A DNA stretch of 64,000 nt from Rugosimonospora acidiphila. Lineage in GTDB: Bacteria; Actinomycetota; Actinomycetes; Mycobacteriales; Micromonosporaceae. Positions 51,778-63,039 of the stretch are shown one piece after another. Each line of letters starts with the position of its first letter. Position 1 is the stretch's first letter. A program made the translations under genes and the position numbers. Location: assembly GCF_039543385.1 (NCBI RefSeq), contig NZ_BAABJQ010000004.1, positions 186,001 to 250,000 on the forward strand. Direction: 5' to 3'. The notes under the pieces are model-generated. The model did no database searches and had not been told where the DNA came from. It saw only the letters and a program-made list of their open reading frames with translations.

Positions 51778-52071
51778 TCACTCGTCGTCACCGTGCAGGC
51801 GGCGCCTCACCGAGAGCAGATCAAGCTCGGGGCGGCCGGCCACCAGCCGCTCACAGGCATCGAGGACCTCCCGGACGTGGCCGGTGTCGGCGGCGACCAC
51901 GGCCACCCCGATCTCGGCCCGTCCATGCCGATCCAATGCCCCGACCTCGGCGGCGGACACCTCGAACTTGCGGAGCGCGGCGATGATCGGCCTGACGTAC
52001 GAACGCTTGGTCTTCAACGACTGCGAGTCGCCGGGCAGCAGAAGATCAAAAAGAGCCGTTCCCGTATACAC
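51778..52071 (-). CDS. DUF503 protein
   Basis: The 97-residue protein has the family core LLLPGDSQSLKTKRSYVRPIIAALRKFEVSAAEVGALDRHGRAEIGV; DUF503 (YlxP-like) lies between infB and rbfA in many bacteria, as nearly here. Function unknown. GTG 52071 is chosen as conserved start; TAGCCT lies 8 nt upstream. 52072-52454 (383 bp) shows no gene, only low-complexity GC-rich DNA and a short direct repeat at its end. Confidence 0.85.
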   Translation of the reverse strand: MYTGTALFDLLLPGDSQSLKTKRSYVRPIIAALRKFEVSAAEVGALDRHGRAEIGVAVVAADTGHVREVLDACERLVAGRPELDLLSVRRRLHGDDE

Positions 52072-52419
52072 GCTGAGTGAGGCTAGCGGTTCGTCGGCCG
52101 GCGCGCTGCCTCGTATCGGCGGCGGCCTCCCATCGCGCGGCCCAGCGGCAGTCCTACGCGCTGTCGAGCCCGGACTCCGGGCCGGGCCGCCCGGGCGCGC
52201 CGCACCACTCGCGACCGACCCGAGCGCGAGGCGCCGCGGCCGGGTGACCCGAGGCATCCGGGAGTTGGAACGTTCAATCCGGCATGCGTGCCGTTCTCGC
52301 CCGAGCCAAGCCGAGGCGCGCCGCACCAAGCCGCGGCGCCGGCGCCCCAGCGCCACGCCGTGCCACGTCCGGCATCCCTCGGCGGGCGGCCGGGGCCGGC
52401 CGGGCCGGGCCGGCCCGCC

Positions 52420-52479
52420 CAGCCGACGGGCTGCTCAAGCGGGGCGCCGGCCGGTCAGCCGACGGGCTGGTCGAGCGGG
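52420..52479. repeat. 24-bp direct repeat copying the end of a gene
   Basis: Copies at 52420-52443 and 52456-52479 match at 22 of 24 positions, period 36 bp. The right copy encodes the last residues of the minus-strand hypothetical protein and borders its stop codon. Confidence 0.75.
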
Positions 52480-52886
52480 CGCGGGTCGGTCGGCCCGATC
52501 AGATCCTCGGGCGGGCGGGCGACGATCAGCGGCTCCGGCTCGCTGGGCACCTCGGCGCCCCCCGAGCCGACCCGCGGCTTCGGCCGGCGACGGTCGCCGG
52601 AGCCCGAGCTGCCGCCCCGGCCCTGGTAGATCATCAGACCGTTGATCGGATCCGGCACCGCGTCCAGCGCCGCCGTCACCGCCGGCAGCCTCCGGAAGTC
52701 GAGCCAGGCCTCGCTGTCCGGAAACGCGATCTCAAAGACGGTTCCCCAGGAGTGGCGCTCCCAGTTCCAGTCGAGGGCACCGTGCGTGACCGCCGCCTCG
52801 ATGAGGGAGTTGCCGTGTGCCTCGCGCCACCGCTCCGCCGAGAACACACCGTCCAGGACCTCGATCGACCACCAATGCTCCGACAT
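52455..52886 (-). CDS. Conserved-looking hypothetical protein
   Basis: I do not recognise this 143-residue protein. The N-terminal 95 residues look folded (SEHWWSIEVLDGVFSAERWREAHG, WNWERHSWGTVFEIAFPDSEAWLDFRRLP, INGLMIYQGRGG); the rest is disordered and Pro/Arg-rich. ATG 52886 has GGGAG 7 nt upstream. Position between rbfA/DUF503 and infB. Confidence 0.65.
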   Translation of the reverse strand: MSEHWWSIEVLDGVFSAERWREAHGNSLIEAAVTHGALDWNWERHSWGTVFEIAFPDSEAWLDFRRLPAVTAALDAVPDPINGLMIYQGRGGSSGSGDRRRPKPRVGSGGAEVPSEPEPLIVARPPEDLIGPTDPRPLDQPVG

Positions 52887-52990
52887 GGGCATTCTCCCGG
52901 TCTGGAGTTTCACGGGGCGTCGCCCCGCTCCCCGAGCGGCCGATCAACGATGACTGCTGTCAATGGCCGCGCGCCTCGACCGTAGCGCGG

Positions 52991-53986
52991 TCACTTCCGA
53001 GCGACCAGTACGTCCCTGATGATCGCCTGATCGACCCGGTGCTCTAGATCGTCGTACCCGGGCCCGTCCAGCACCGTCAGTCCGTTGTCGGCCAGGATGC
53101 CCGCCACGTCGGGTCGGGGCGCCAGATAGGTGTTCCAGGCCAGGCCGATGGTGCCACCGGGGCGCAGCAGCTGGGTCCAGACCGGTACAGCGGAGCGCAG
53201 CAGGTCGGACACGCCACGGCTGCGCCCGCCCGCCGCGGGAACGTGGGCGACCCCGTACGGCGCGTCCGCGACCAGCACGTCGGCGGAGCCGGCCCGGAGG
53301 AAGTCGCGGGCCTTCGTGGTGTCCGCGTTGAACACGGTCAGCCGCTGGTCGCCGCCGATGGTGACCTCGAACCGTCGGGCTACCAGCTTGCGGTCCCGGC
53401 GCACCGGGTTGGTCTCGGCATGGTGCTTGATCCGCTTGCGCTTCAGCCAGGTGCGCAGGAACGCCGAGTACGCGTCGACGTCCTTGCCGTCCACCTCGAT
53501 GCCGATGCCGTGGTACCCGTACATGAGCGCCTGGTTGAGCGTGGTACCCCGGCCGCACAGCGGATCCAGCACGGTCAGCTGCCGGGTCAGCATGGCCGGG
53601 CCGGCGTCGCTGCCCAGCACGGCGGCGTTGAGCAGCAGCTTGGTGAACTGCTCGTTGGTCTTGCCGGCGTACTTCGGAATGGTGATCAGGTCGTCGTCGT
53701 ACCGCTCCATCGGGCGCAGCTCGATCGGGCGCAGCAGGCCGTCGCCCTCCATCGCGAACAGGGCGTAGATGGACGACAGGTTGGCCAGCAGCGCCACGTC
53801 GTCCCCGGTCAACTCGGCGTCGAACCCGACGTAGCGCACCCCACCCAGCCGCAGCTCACCCACCCCGTCCGGCGGCGTGGACAGCCGGGGCGCGAAGATC
53901 GCGAGCTCGGCCTGGGTGAGCCGGACCGAGGCGTCGGCGTACACCCGGTTCGACGAGGGCGCGATGAGCAGGGCGTACCGGGTCAC
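52991..53986 (-). CDS. TRM11-like SAM-dependent RNA/DNA methyltransferase
   Basis: The 331-residue protein has a class I methyltransferase fold with motif I DPLCGRGTT (about 142-150) and motif IV DAPYG (about 242-246), a variant of the (D/N)PPY motif used for amino-group methylation. A region of about 130 residues before it resembles the recognition part of TRM11/THUMP-type tRNA guanosine-N2 methyltransferases. A tRNA substrate is the best guess; motif DAPYG (Ala for the first Pro) is odd. It follows infB but behind a strong terminator. Confidence 0.75.
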   Translation of the reverse strand: MTRYALLIAPSSNRVYADASVRLTQAELAIFAPRLSTPPDGVGELRLGGVRYVGFDAELTGDDVALLANLSSIYALFAMEGDGLLRPIELRPMERYDDDLITIPKYAGKTNEQFTKLLLNAAVLGSDAGPAMLTRQLTVLDPLCGRGTTLNQALMYGYHGIGIEVDGKDVDAYSAFLRTWLKRKRIKHHAETNPVRRDRKLVARRFEVTIGGDQRLTVFNADTTKARDFLRAGSADVLVADAPYGVAHVPAAGGRSRGVSDLLRSAVPVWTQLLRPGGTIGLAWNTYLAPRPDVAGILADNGLTVLDGPGYDDLEHRVDQAIIRDVLVARK

Positions 53987-54019
53987 AACAGCTCTCCAAG
54001 GGTTGAACGGTTCAGACGA

Positions 54020-54053
54020 ACAAGCCCGGACCCCGTCGGGGGTCCGGGCTTGT
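54020..54053. terminator. Terminator after infB
   Basis: Perfect 15-bp stem (54020-54034 with 54039-54053) with a 4-nt loop, 12 nt beyond the infB stop. It ends the rimP-nusA-ylxR-infB operon and leaves the methyltransferase gene a separate unit. Confidence 0.9.
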
Positions 54054-54065
54054 CTCAGGCCGGCG

Positions 54066-57062
<2,997 letters not shown>

Positions 57063-57144
57063 TGCACTCCTCACTCCGAGGCCGCGCGGGCAGGACCCGC
57101 AGCGACCTCACTCCCGCACTTGAAGCCCGGTCATTTCAGCGACT

Positions 57145-57510
57145 TCATCGTGTGCCCATGTCGGTCGTCCTACCTTGCTGATTCGGGCGGGGCGATGCCC
57201 CGCCGTCGGGTGTTCCGAGAAGCTGCCACAACGCACCGGCGTCGGTGACTCCGGTGACACGCAACGCGCGCCCGAAGGCGCGACGCCGCTCCGCGAGCGT
57301 GAGACACGCAGGATCGGGATGCAGATGAGCTCCGCGACCCGGCCTGACGCGTGCCGGATCGGGTTCGAGGACTATGACGCCGTCCGCGGGCCCGGTCGCG
57401 ACAACTCGCAACAACTCGGAGGTCGAGGCCCGCTTCCGACAACCCACACAGGTTCGAACCGGCAGAAAAGCCCGGTCCGGCGGAATCGCCGGACGCGCGC
57501 CACGTACCAC
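57145..57510 (-). CDS. ylxR: YlxR (DUF448) RNA-binding/nucleoid protein
   Basis: The 121-residue protein carries the YlxR core: RTCVGCRKRASTSELLRVV (19-37) and GRGAHLHPDPACLTLAERRRAFGRALR. It lies between nusA and infB, its universal place in Gram-positive bacteria. Its stop is 82 nt before infB. The GTG start is 9 nt past the nusA stop; TAGACT overlaps that stop and lies 6 nt before the GTG. Confidence 0.92.
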   Translation of the reverse strand: MVRGARPAIPPDRAFLPVRTCVGCRKRASTSELLRVVATGPADGVIVLEPDPARVRPGRGAHLHPDPACLTLAERRRAFGRALRVTGVTDAGALWQLLGTPDGGASPRPNQQGRTTDMGTR

Positions 57511-57516
57511 TCGTAA

Positions 57517-57522
57517 AGTCTA
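57517..57522 (-). promoter_or_regulatory. -10-like hexamer (TAGACT) formed by the nusA stop codon
   Basis: The TAG stop of nusA is the first half of this hexamer, which is spaced 6 nt from GTG 57510. It may give ylxR-infB an internal leaderless promoter. Confidence 0.4.
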
Positions 57523-58650
57523 CCCCGTCGGCTGTGCGGCGGCTCCGCCCGCCTCTACGGCGTGATCGCCGGACGGCTGCGCGGCCACCCGAGTCACATC
57601 GATGATCTCTTGACCGGTCGGCTGCTGGCCGACCGGAGCCGACTCGACGACCTGCTCACCGGCCCCGCCGGCCGGCTCGGTATCCGGACGAATGTCGATG
57701 CGCCAGCCGGTCAACCGGGCCGCCAGCCTGGCGTTTTGCCCCTCCCGACCGATCGCCAGCGAGAGCTGGTAGTCGGGCACCGTCACCCGGGCGGTGCGAG
57801 CGGAGGCGTCCACCACATCGACGCGCAGCGCCTTGGCCGGCGACAGCGCGTTACCGACGAAGGTCGCCGGGTCCTCGGACCAGTCGATGATGTCGATCTT
57901 CTCACCGTGCAGCTCGCTCATGACCGAGCGCACCCGCTGCCCCATCGGGCCGATGCAGGCGCCCTTGGCGTTGACGCCGGGCTGGGTCGAGCGTACCGCG
58001 ATCTTGGTGCGGTGACCCGCCTCGCGGGCGATGGCCGCGATCTCCACGGTGCCGTCCGCGATCTCCGGAACCTCCAGCGCGAACAGCTTCTTCACCAGTC
58101 CCGGGTGCGATCGGGACAGCGTGATCTGCGGCCCGCGGAAGCCCTTGGCGACATGCACCACGACCGCCTTGATCCGCAGCCCGTGCTCGTACGACTCTCC
58201 CGGCACCTGCTCCGCGGCCGGCAGGACCGCCTCCAGCTTGCCCAGGTCGATCGTGACGATGCCCTTCTCGGCCCGCGCCTCGTGCGCCTGAATCACGCCG
58301 GTGACCAGGTCGCCGTCCCGGCCGACGTACTCGCCGAAGTGCACCTCGTCGGTGGCCTCCCGCAGCCGCTGGAGGATCACCTGCTTGGCGGTCATCGCCG
58401 CGATCCGACCGAAGTCGTGCGGCGTGTCGTCATACTCCCGGACGATCGAGCCGTCCTCGGCATCCACTTCCTGTGCGAAGACGGTGGCGGCACCGGTCCG
58501 GCGGTCGATCTCCACCCGGGCATGCGGGTTCGCACCGTCGGTGTGCCGGTACGCGGTCAGCAGCGCGGTCTCGATCGCCGCGAGAATCGTCTCGAACGGG
58601 ATCTCCCGCTCGCGCTCCAGTGCACGGAGGGCCGCGAGGTCGATGTTCAC
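57520..58650 (-). CDS. nusA: Transcription termination/antitermination factor NusA
   Basis: The 376-residue protein has the N-terminal RNA polymerase-binding domain, S1 domain (about 110-175), and KH1/KH2 domains (EAGHRTKIAVRS, GACIGPMGQRVRSVMSELHGEKIDII, LSLAIGREGQNARLAARLTGWRIDI). After residue 325 there is an Ala/Gly/Gln-rich tail and no acidic repeats, as usual in actinobacteria. GTG overlaps the rimP stop (GTGA); AGGAGG is 7 nt upstream. Confidence 0.97.
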   Translation of the reverse strand: MNIDLAALRALEREREIPFETILAAIETALLTAYRHTDGANPHARVEIDRRTGAATVFAQEVDAEDGSIVREYDDTPHDFGRIAAMTAKQVILQRLREATDEVHFGEYVGRDGDLVTGVIQAHEARAEKGIVTIDLGKLEAVLPAAEQVPGESYEHGLRIKAVVVHVAKGFRGPQITLSRSHPGLVKKLFALEVPEIADGTVEIAAIAREAGHRTKIAVRSTQPGVNAKGACIGPMGQRVRSVMSELHGEKIDIIDWSEDPATFVGNALSPAKALRVDVVDASARTARVTVPDYQLSLAIGREGQNARLAARLTGWRIDIRPDTEPAGGAGEQVVESAPVGQQPTGQEIIDVTRVAAQPSGDHAVEAGGAAAQPTG

Positions 58651-59321
58651 TCTTCGTCCTCCTCTCGCTCCTCGTCAAAGTCGGCAAACTCGCCGTCCGG
58701 GTCGGCCGGGTCGTCGTCGACATCATCGTCGCCGATGTCGTCCAGCCGGCCGAATTCGATCTGTACCCGGCCCGGACCCAGCACCCCGTACCCGAGGTCC
58801 TGCTTCCGGCCGTCCACGTCCAGGGTGACCCGCTCGTCGTCGGCGGCAGCGATCCGGCCGGTCAACTGCCGGTCCTCCGCCTTCACCGCGACCAGCCGGC
58901 CGATGTTGCGCCGCCAGTGCCTGGGCAGGGTCAGCGGTCGGTCCACTCCGGGCGAGCCGACCTCCAGCACGTACTCCCCTGCGGTGAAGGCCCCGCCGGT
59001 CTCCTCGGCGGCGTCCAGCGCGGCGGAGATCTCCCGGGAGAGGTCGGCGACCTCGTCCAGGCTCACGCCGCCGTCCCCGTCCACCAGGACCCGCAGCAGG
59101 TGCCGCCGGCCCGCCCGGGAGACGGTCAGCTCCTCCAAGTCGAACCCCGCGGCCTCGACCACCGGCCCGACCACCACTCGCAGCCGGGCGCGTTGCGCCA
59201 CCAGCTCGCTGCCTCCGGGCCTCACGACGGGCCGCGCGGCCGCGCCGGCCCGAGATCCTCGGTCAGACGCCGCGACGGCGCGACCCCCTGATCGTCCAGA
59301 GGCGCGGTTACGGTTAACCAC
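58647..59321 (-). CDS. rimP: Ribosome maturation factor RimP
   Basis: The 224-residue 30S assembly factor shows LRVVVGPVVEAAGFDLEELTVSRAGRRHLLRVLVD, VSLDEVADLSREISAALD and YVLEVGSPGVDRPL, with a long acidic tail. GTG 59321 has a perfect GGAGGT 5 nt upstream, although the conserved domain begins about 32 residues later at an alternative GTG (59225); the basic N-terminal extension appears real. Confidence 0.93.
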   Translation of the reverse strand: MVNRNRASGRSGGRAVAASDRGSRAGAAARPVVRPGGSELVAQRARLRVVVGPVVEAAGFDLEELTVSRAGRRHLLRVLVDGDGGVSLDEVADLSREISAALDAAEETGGAFTAGEYVLEVGSPGVDRPLTLPRHWRRNIGRLVAVKAEDRQLTGRIAAADDERVTLDVDGRKQDLGYGVLGPGRVQIEFGRLDDIGDDDVDDDPADPDGEFADFDEEREEDEE

Positions 59322-59545
59322 CCCACACCTCCGATCCCACGCTAAACGGACACGACGACACGCCGCACGCCCGGCGTACCGGCGGCGGCTGCGCTGAGCG
59401 TAACGCGCCGTAACCCAAGATGGGCCAGCGCCGCTCCGACAGCGCGTCGGAAGGATCCCGTGGACCACCGATTTCGCACCGATGGTGTTCGCTTACTACG
59501 CTGCGACGGGTCTGTGGTTGATACGCGTCGGCTGGAGGCAAAGAG

Positions 59546-60049
59546 ATGGTCTATAACGGGCATTCCCGGCGGACCCTGCTCGGCGCAATGATCGGTGGTG
59601 CGGCCCTGACCGGCGCGGCCGGATGCGGCGTGTTCGGCGACGGCGACCGGTCGGAGCTCACCTCCTCGCCGAAACCGGACCCGCTGGCTCCGATGATGGC
59701 CGGCACGCTGGCGTTGATCGGCGTGTACACCGCCACCATCGCGGCCCAGCCGACCCTGGCCAACCGGCTGAATCCCCTGCTGGCCGAGCACCGCGCACAC
59801 GTCGACGCGCTGCGTGCGGCGGCGGGCGGCCCCTCGTCCGGCCCGTCGACCGGCCCCTCGTCCGTGCCGTCCGGCACCGGCCCGAGCGTGCCCGCGAACC
59901 CGACCGAGGCGCTGGCCGCCGTCCACACGGCCGAGCAGTCCGCGCGGGACACGGCGGTCCGCGACTGCCTGGCCGCCCAGCCGCGGTACGCGGCCCTGCT
60001 GGGCTCGATCGCCGCCAGCCGGGCCTGTCACCTGGAGGTGCTGGGATGA
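59546..60049 (+). CDS. Tat-exported lipoprotein with ferritin-like helices
   Basis: The 167-residue protein opens with a twin-arginine signal SRRTLLGAM, a hydrophobic stretch and a lipobox-like LTGAAGC (Cys27). The mature part has helices with Glu/His pairs (LLAEHRAHVDAL, AVHTAEQSARDT, SRACHLEVLG) split by a Ser/Gly/Pro linker. GGAGG is 6 nt before the ATG. It overlaps the DUF4439 gene by ATGA; the pair lies divergent from rimP, as I recall Rv2843-Rv2844 do in M. tuberculosis. Possible role: metal or redox handling outside the membrane (inference). 59322-59545 holds the divergent promoters only. Confidence 0.78.
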   Translation: MVYNGHSRRTLLGAMIGGAALTGAAGCGVFGDGDRSELTSSPKPDPLAPMMAGTLALIGVYTATIAAQPTLANRLNPLLAEHRAHVDALRAAAGGPSSGPSTGPSSVPSGTGPSVPANPTEALAAVHTAEQSARDTAVRDCLAAQPRYAALLGSIAASRACHLEVLG

Positions 60050-60453
60050 CCGGCCTGCCCGACGCGCTGACCGGGGAGCACGCCGCGATCTACGGGTACG
60101 GGGTGCTGGGCGCGCACCTGCGCGGCCCGGCCCTGGACGCGGCCCGGCAGGCCCAGGCGGCACACCGCAGCCGGCGGGACACCCTCTTCGTCGACCTGGC
60201 CGCGGCCGACGAGCCGGCACCGGAGGCGGCACCCGCCTACGATCTACCGTTCTCGGTCACCAATCAGGACACGGCGGTCGCCCTCGCCACCCAGATCGAG
60301 GAGCGCACCGGTGCGGTGTGGCGGACCACCCTGCCCGACGTCACCGGGAGCCAACGCCGGCTCGCGCTCGACGCGCTGACCGACTGCGCGCTCCGCGCGG
60401 CCCGCTGGCGGCGGATGGCCGGCAAGGCTCCGGGGACCGTCGCCCTGCCCTGA
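60046..60453 (+). CDS. DUF4439 ferritin-like protein
   Basis: The 135-residue protein fits DUF4439: ALTGEHAAIYGYGVLGAHL (7-25), AHRSRRDTLF, an AYDLPFSV linker and VALATQIEERTGAVWR plus ALTDCALRAARWRR. Glu/His positions in the helices suggest a ferritin-like four-helix bundle, but the full di-iron set is not evident. No signal peptide, so it is cytoplasmic, in contrast to its lipoprotein partner. Confidence 0.85.
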   Translation: MTGLPDALTGEHAAIYGYGVLGAHLRGPALDAARQAQAAHRSRRDTLFVDLAAADEPAPEAAPAYDLPFSVTNQDTAVALATQIEERTGAVWRTTLPDVTGSQRRLALDALTDCALRAARWRRMAGKAPGTVALP

Positions 60454-60511
60454 GGGCGCCGATGTGCCGGCCGGGCCGCGCCGGTTCACACCCGTAGCGG
60501 CCGGTCGGGGG

Positions 60512-60517
60512 CACAAT
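60512..60517 (+). promoter_or_regulatory. -10-like element (CACAAT), 6 nt before GTG 60524
   Basis: It fixes GTG 60524 as start over an in-frame codon 60 nt upstream. Confidence 0.4.
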
Positions 60518-60523
60518 GACGGC

Positions 60524-61231
60524 GTGCCGACCAACCCGTACCCGACCAGCCCGCGCTGGACGCTGGCCGAGGAGATCACCGACGCTGTGCGCCGGCGCTA
60601 CTCGACCGATGTCCTCGCGGTCGGGGTGCACGGTGCCGTGGCGCACGGCGACGACACCGAGGACAGCTACCTGGACCTGATGGTGATCATCGAGGGGTCG
60701 CGGACGGGGCCGCAGCCGGCCACCCGCCGGGTCAACGGGAGCATCATCGACCTGGGCGTGATCAGTGCCGGCGAGTACCTGGCGCACGCCCGTACCCTGT
60801 CCACCGCCTGGCCGCTGGCCGCCGACCAGTACCTGACGGCGAGGCCCACCTACGATCCGGACGGCTGGTATCCGAGACTCCGCGACGCCCACCTGGCCCG
60901 GCTGGCCGGGGCGGGCGCGGGCGAGTTCACGGCGCTGGCCCTGCAGGCCTGGTACCGGGCGTGCTCCGCGATCGGCCGGGCCCGGCAGCTGGCCGGCGGG
61001 TTCGAGGCGGACGCGGGGCTGGTGGCGCTGTCCGATGCCCGGGTGGGCGCGGCCGTGGTCGAGGGGCTGCTGACCCGCACCTACTTCCGGGACGACGCCG
61101 ACGCCGTACGCCGTACCGGCATCGCCGGAATGGGACTGCCCGACCTCAACGAACGGCTCGCCGTCCAGGCCGGGCTGCTCGCCCACCGGGGCCGGCCGGT
61201 CGACGGCACGGTTGCGGATCTGTTCCCCTGA
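60524..61231 (+). CDS. Nucleotidyltransferase-like protein (KNTase-like) with altered active site
   Basis: The 235-residue protein has a Pol-beta-type nucleotidyltransferase fold followed by a helical C-domain. The region VGVHGAVAHGDDTEDSYLDLMVI (33-55) aligns with the GS...SDxD active site of kanamycin nucleotidyltransferases, but Gly-Ser is Gly-Ala (37-38) and the first metal-binding Asp is Tyr49 (SYLD). Catalysis may be lost or changed. Antibiotic resistance should not be assumed. Confidence 0.7.
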   Translation: MPTNPYPTSPRWTLAEEITDAVRRRYSTDVLAVGVHGAVAHGDDTEDSYLDLMVIIEGSRTGPQPATRRVNGSIIDLGVISAGEYLAHARTLSTAWPLAADQYLTARPTYDPDGWYPRLRDAHLARLAGAGAGEFTALALQAWYRACSAIGRARQLAGGFEADAGLVALSDARVGAAVVEGLLTRTYFRDDADAVRRTGIAGMGLPDLNERLAVQAGLLAHRGRPVDGTVADLFP

Positions 61232-61264
61232 GCGCAGCCGCGGCCACAGCCCAGCCGGTTCGGC

Positions 61265-62011
61265 TCAGCCGATGCCGCTGATCCCGATCGCCCGCCCGAT
61301 CAGGAACGTGGCGCCGGCCGCGGCCAGGCCGAGCACCAGCTGGCGCAGTCCGCTGACGTACCACCGGCGGTTGGTGAAGCGGGCGGTCAGCGCACCCGCC
61401 ACGAACAGCCCCACCCCACCCACGATCAGCGAGAGCCACAGCTGGGTCGCGCCGACCAGGTACGGCAGCAGCGGGACGAGCGCCCCGGCCGAGAAGCACA
61501 GGAACGAGGAGAACGCCGCCACCCACGGGCTGGGCTGCTCGGCCGGGTTGACGCCCAGCTCCTCCTGGGCGTGCAGGCGCAGCGCCGCGTCCGGGTTGCG
61601 GCCGACCGCCACGGCCACCTGGCGCGCCAGGTCCGCCGGCAGGCCGCGCTCGATCCACATGGAGGCCAGTTCCTCGGCCTCGGCCTCGGGGTTGCGTTCC
61701 AGCTCCCGGCGCTCCTTGGCCAGCTCGAACGCGACCTGGTCGTTCTGGGTGCGCACGCTGGTGTACTCGCCGAGCCCCATCGAGATCGCCCCGGCGACGA
61801 GCCCGGCGAAGCCGGTGAGGATCACGTTGTGCGCGGAGACCCCGCCGCCGCCGACGCCCGCGATCAGGGCGATGTTGGTGACCAGCCCGTCCATGGCGCC
61901 GAAGACGGCCGGCCGCAGCCAGCCGCCGGAGACGTCGGCGTGGTGGTGGCTGTCCTCGGCCGCAGGCGGGGCATCGGGCGCCTGGGACAGCGGCGTGAAC
62001 GGGTCAGTCAT
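61265..62011 (-). CDS. VIT1/CCC1 family iron/manganese transporter
   Basis: The 248-residue protein has five membrane segments: GAMDGLVTNIALIAGV (TM1), MGLGEYTSVRTQNDQ (TM2 end, conserved Glu/Ser), then a cytoplasmic metal-binding helical domain rich in Glu (ELAKERRELERNPEAEAEELA, about 98-118) and TM3-5. The His-rich N-terminus (SHHH) may also bind metal. It exports Fe2+/Mn2+ from the cytosol (family knowledge). It begins 3 nt after map ends. Confidence 0.92.
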   Translation of the reverse strand: MTDPFTPLSQAPDAPPAAEDSHHHADVSGGWLRPAVFGAMDGLVTNIALIAGVGGGGVSAHNVILTGFAGLVAGAISMGLGEYTSVRTQNDQVAFELAKERRELERNPEAEAEELASMWIERGLPADLARQVAVAVGRNPDAALRLHAQEELGVNPAEQPSPWVAAFSSFLCFSAGALVPLLPYLVGATQLWLSLIVGGVGLFVAGALTARFTNRRWYVSGLRQLVLGLAAAGATFLIGRAIGISGIG

Positions 62012-62014
62012 GTC

Positions 62015-62872
62015 TCACGGCAGGGTCAGGATGTCGGCGCCGTCCTCGGTGACCACCAGGGTGTGCTCGAACTGGGCGGTCCACCGGCGGTCCCGGGTGA
62101 CCACCGTCCACCCGTCGGCCCACATCTCGTACTCGTGGGTGCCGAGGGTGATCATCGGTTCGATGGTGAAGGTCATCCCGACCTCCATGGTCGTGGTCAA
62201 CGCCGGATTGTCGTAGTGCGGGATGTACAGGCCGCTGTGGAATGCCTCGCCGATCCCGTGACCAGTGAAGTCACGGACCACACCGTAACCGAAGCGCTTG
62301 GCGTACGCCTCGATGACACGGCCGATCACATTGATCGGCCTGCCCGGCGCGACCGACTTGATCGCCCGCATCATCGCCTCGTGCGTGCGCTCGACCAGCA
62401 GCCGGGCCTCCTCGCTGACCTCCCCGACGCAGAAGGTGGCGTCCGTGTCCCCGTGCACGCCGTCCAAGAACGCCGTGACATCGACATTGATGATGTCGCC
62501 GTCCTCGATCACCGTCGAGTCGGGGATGCCGTGGCAGATCACCTCGTTGAGGGAGGTGCAGCAGGACTTGGAGAAGCCGCGGTACCCGAGGGTGGACGGG
62601 TAGGCGCCGTGATCGCACAGGAACTCGTGCACCACCCGGTCGATCTCGTCCGTGGTCACGCCCGGCTTGCAGTGCTCCCCGGCCAGCACGGTGGCCTGCG
62701 CGGCCAGCCGGCCGGCGACCCGCATCTTCTCGATCGTCTCGGGCCGCTGGACGTGCGAGCCCGTGTACGGGCGGGGCCGCTTCTTCCCGACGTACTCGGG
62801 GCGGGGAATGCTGGGTGGGACCTGCCGCCAGGGGCCGATCGTGCCAGGGGTGAGCGCAGCGCGGACGGTCAT
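62015..62872 (-). CDS. map: Type I methionine aminopeptidase (long, MapB-like)
   Basis: The 285-residue enzyme removes N-terminal Met. The five metal ligands are visible in GDIINVDVTAFLDGVHGDTDATF (two Asp), GHGIGEAFH (His), FTIEPMI (Glu) and QFEHTLVV (Glu). It has a 40-residue N-terminal extension with the PRPEYVGKKRPRPYTG motif typical of actinobacterial MapB. TAGGGT lies 7 nt before ATG 62872. Confidence 0.95.
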   Translation of the reverse strand: MTVRAALTPGTIGPWRQVPPSIPRPEYVGKKRPRPYTGSHVQRPETIEKMRVAGRLAAQATVLAGEHCKPGVTTDEIDRVVHEFLCDHGAYPSTLGYRGFSKSCCTSLNEVICHGIPDSTVIEDGDIINVDVTAFLDGVHGDTDATFCVGEVSEEARLLVERTHEAMMRAIKSVAPGRPINVIGRVIEAYAKRFGYGVVRDFTGHGIGEAFHSGLYIPHYDNPALTTTMEVGMTFTIEPMITLGTHEYEMWADGWTVVTRDRRWTAQFEHTLVVTEDGADILTLP

Positions 62873-62879
62873 GCTCCCC

Positions 62880-62885
62880 ACCCTA
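62880..62885 (-). promoter_or_regulatory. -10 element (TAGGGT) for map
   Basis: Seven nt before ATG 62872; GGGGAG within the spacer is too near the ATG for a ribosome-binding site. Confidence 0.45.
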
Positions 62886-63039
62886 TCCGCCCCCGCCGGC
62901 CGGTCCGCCCGACGATCGCCCCCGGAGCCCTGCCGCCGAGGCGGGGCCGGTCAGCACCCGATCGGTACCGGGCAATTCCGGGCGATCCGGTCGAGAGCGG
63001 GCGGCCCGTCGGCGCCGGTCGGACGCCCGCGGACCCGGC

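Noticed and set aside
57562..59397. 611-codon plus-strand frame
   Set aside because: Antisense of nusA and rimP; GC-rich DNA gives long open frames by chance.
60524..61231. Aminoglycoside resistance nucleotidyltransferase
   Set aside because: A key active-site Asp is replaced and no resistance context exists.
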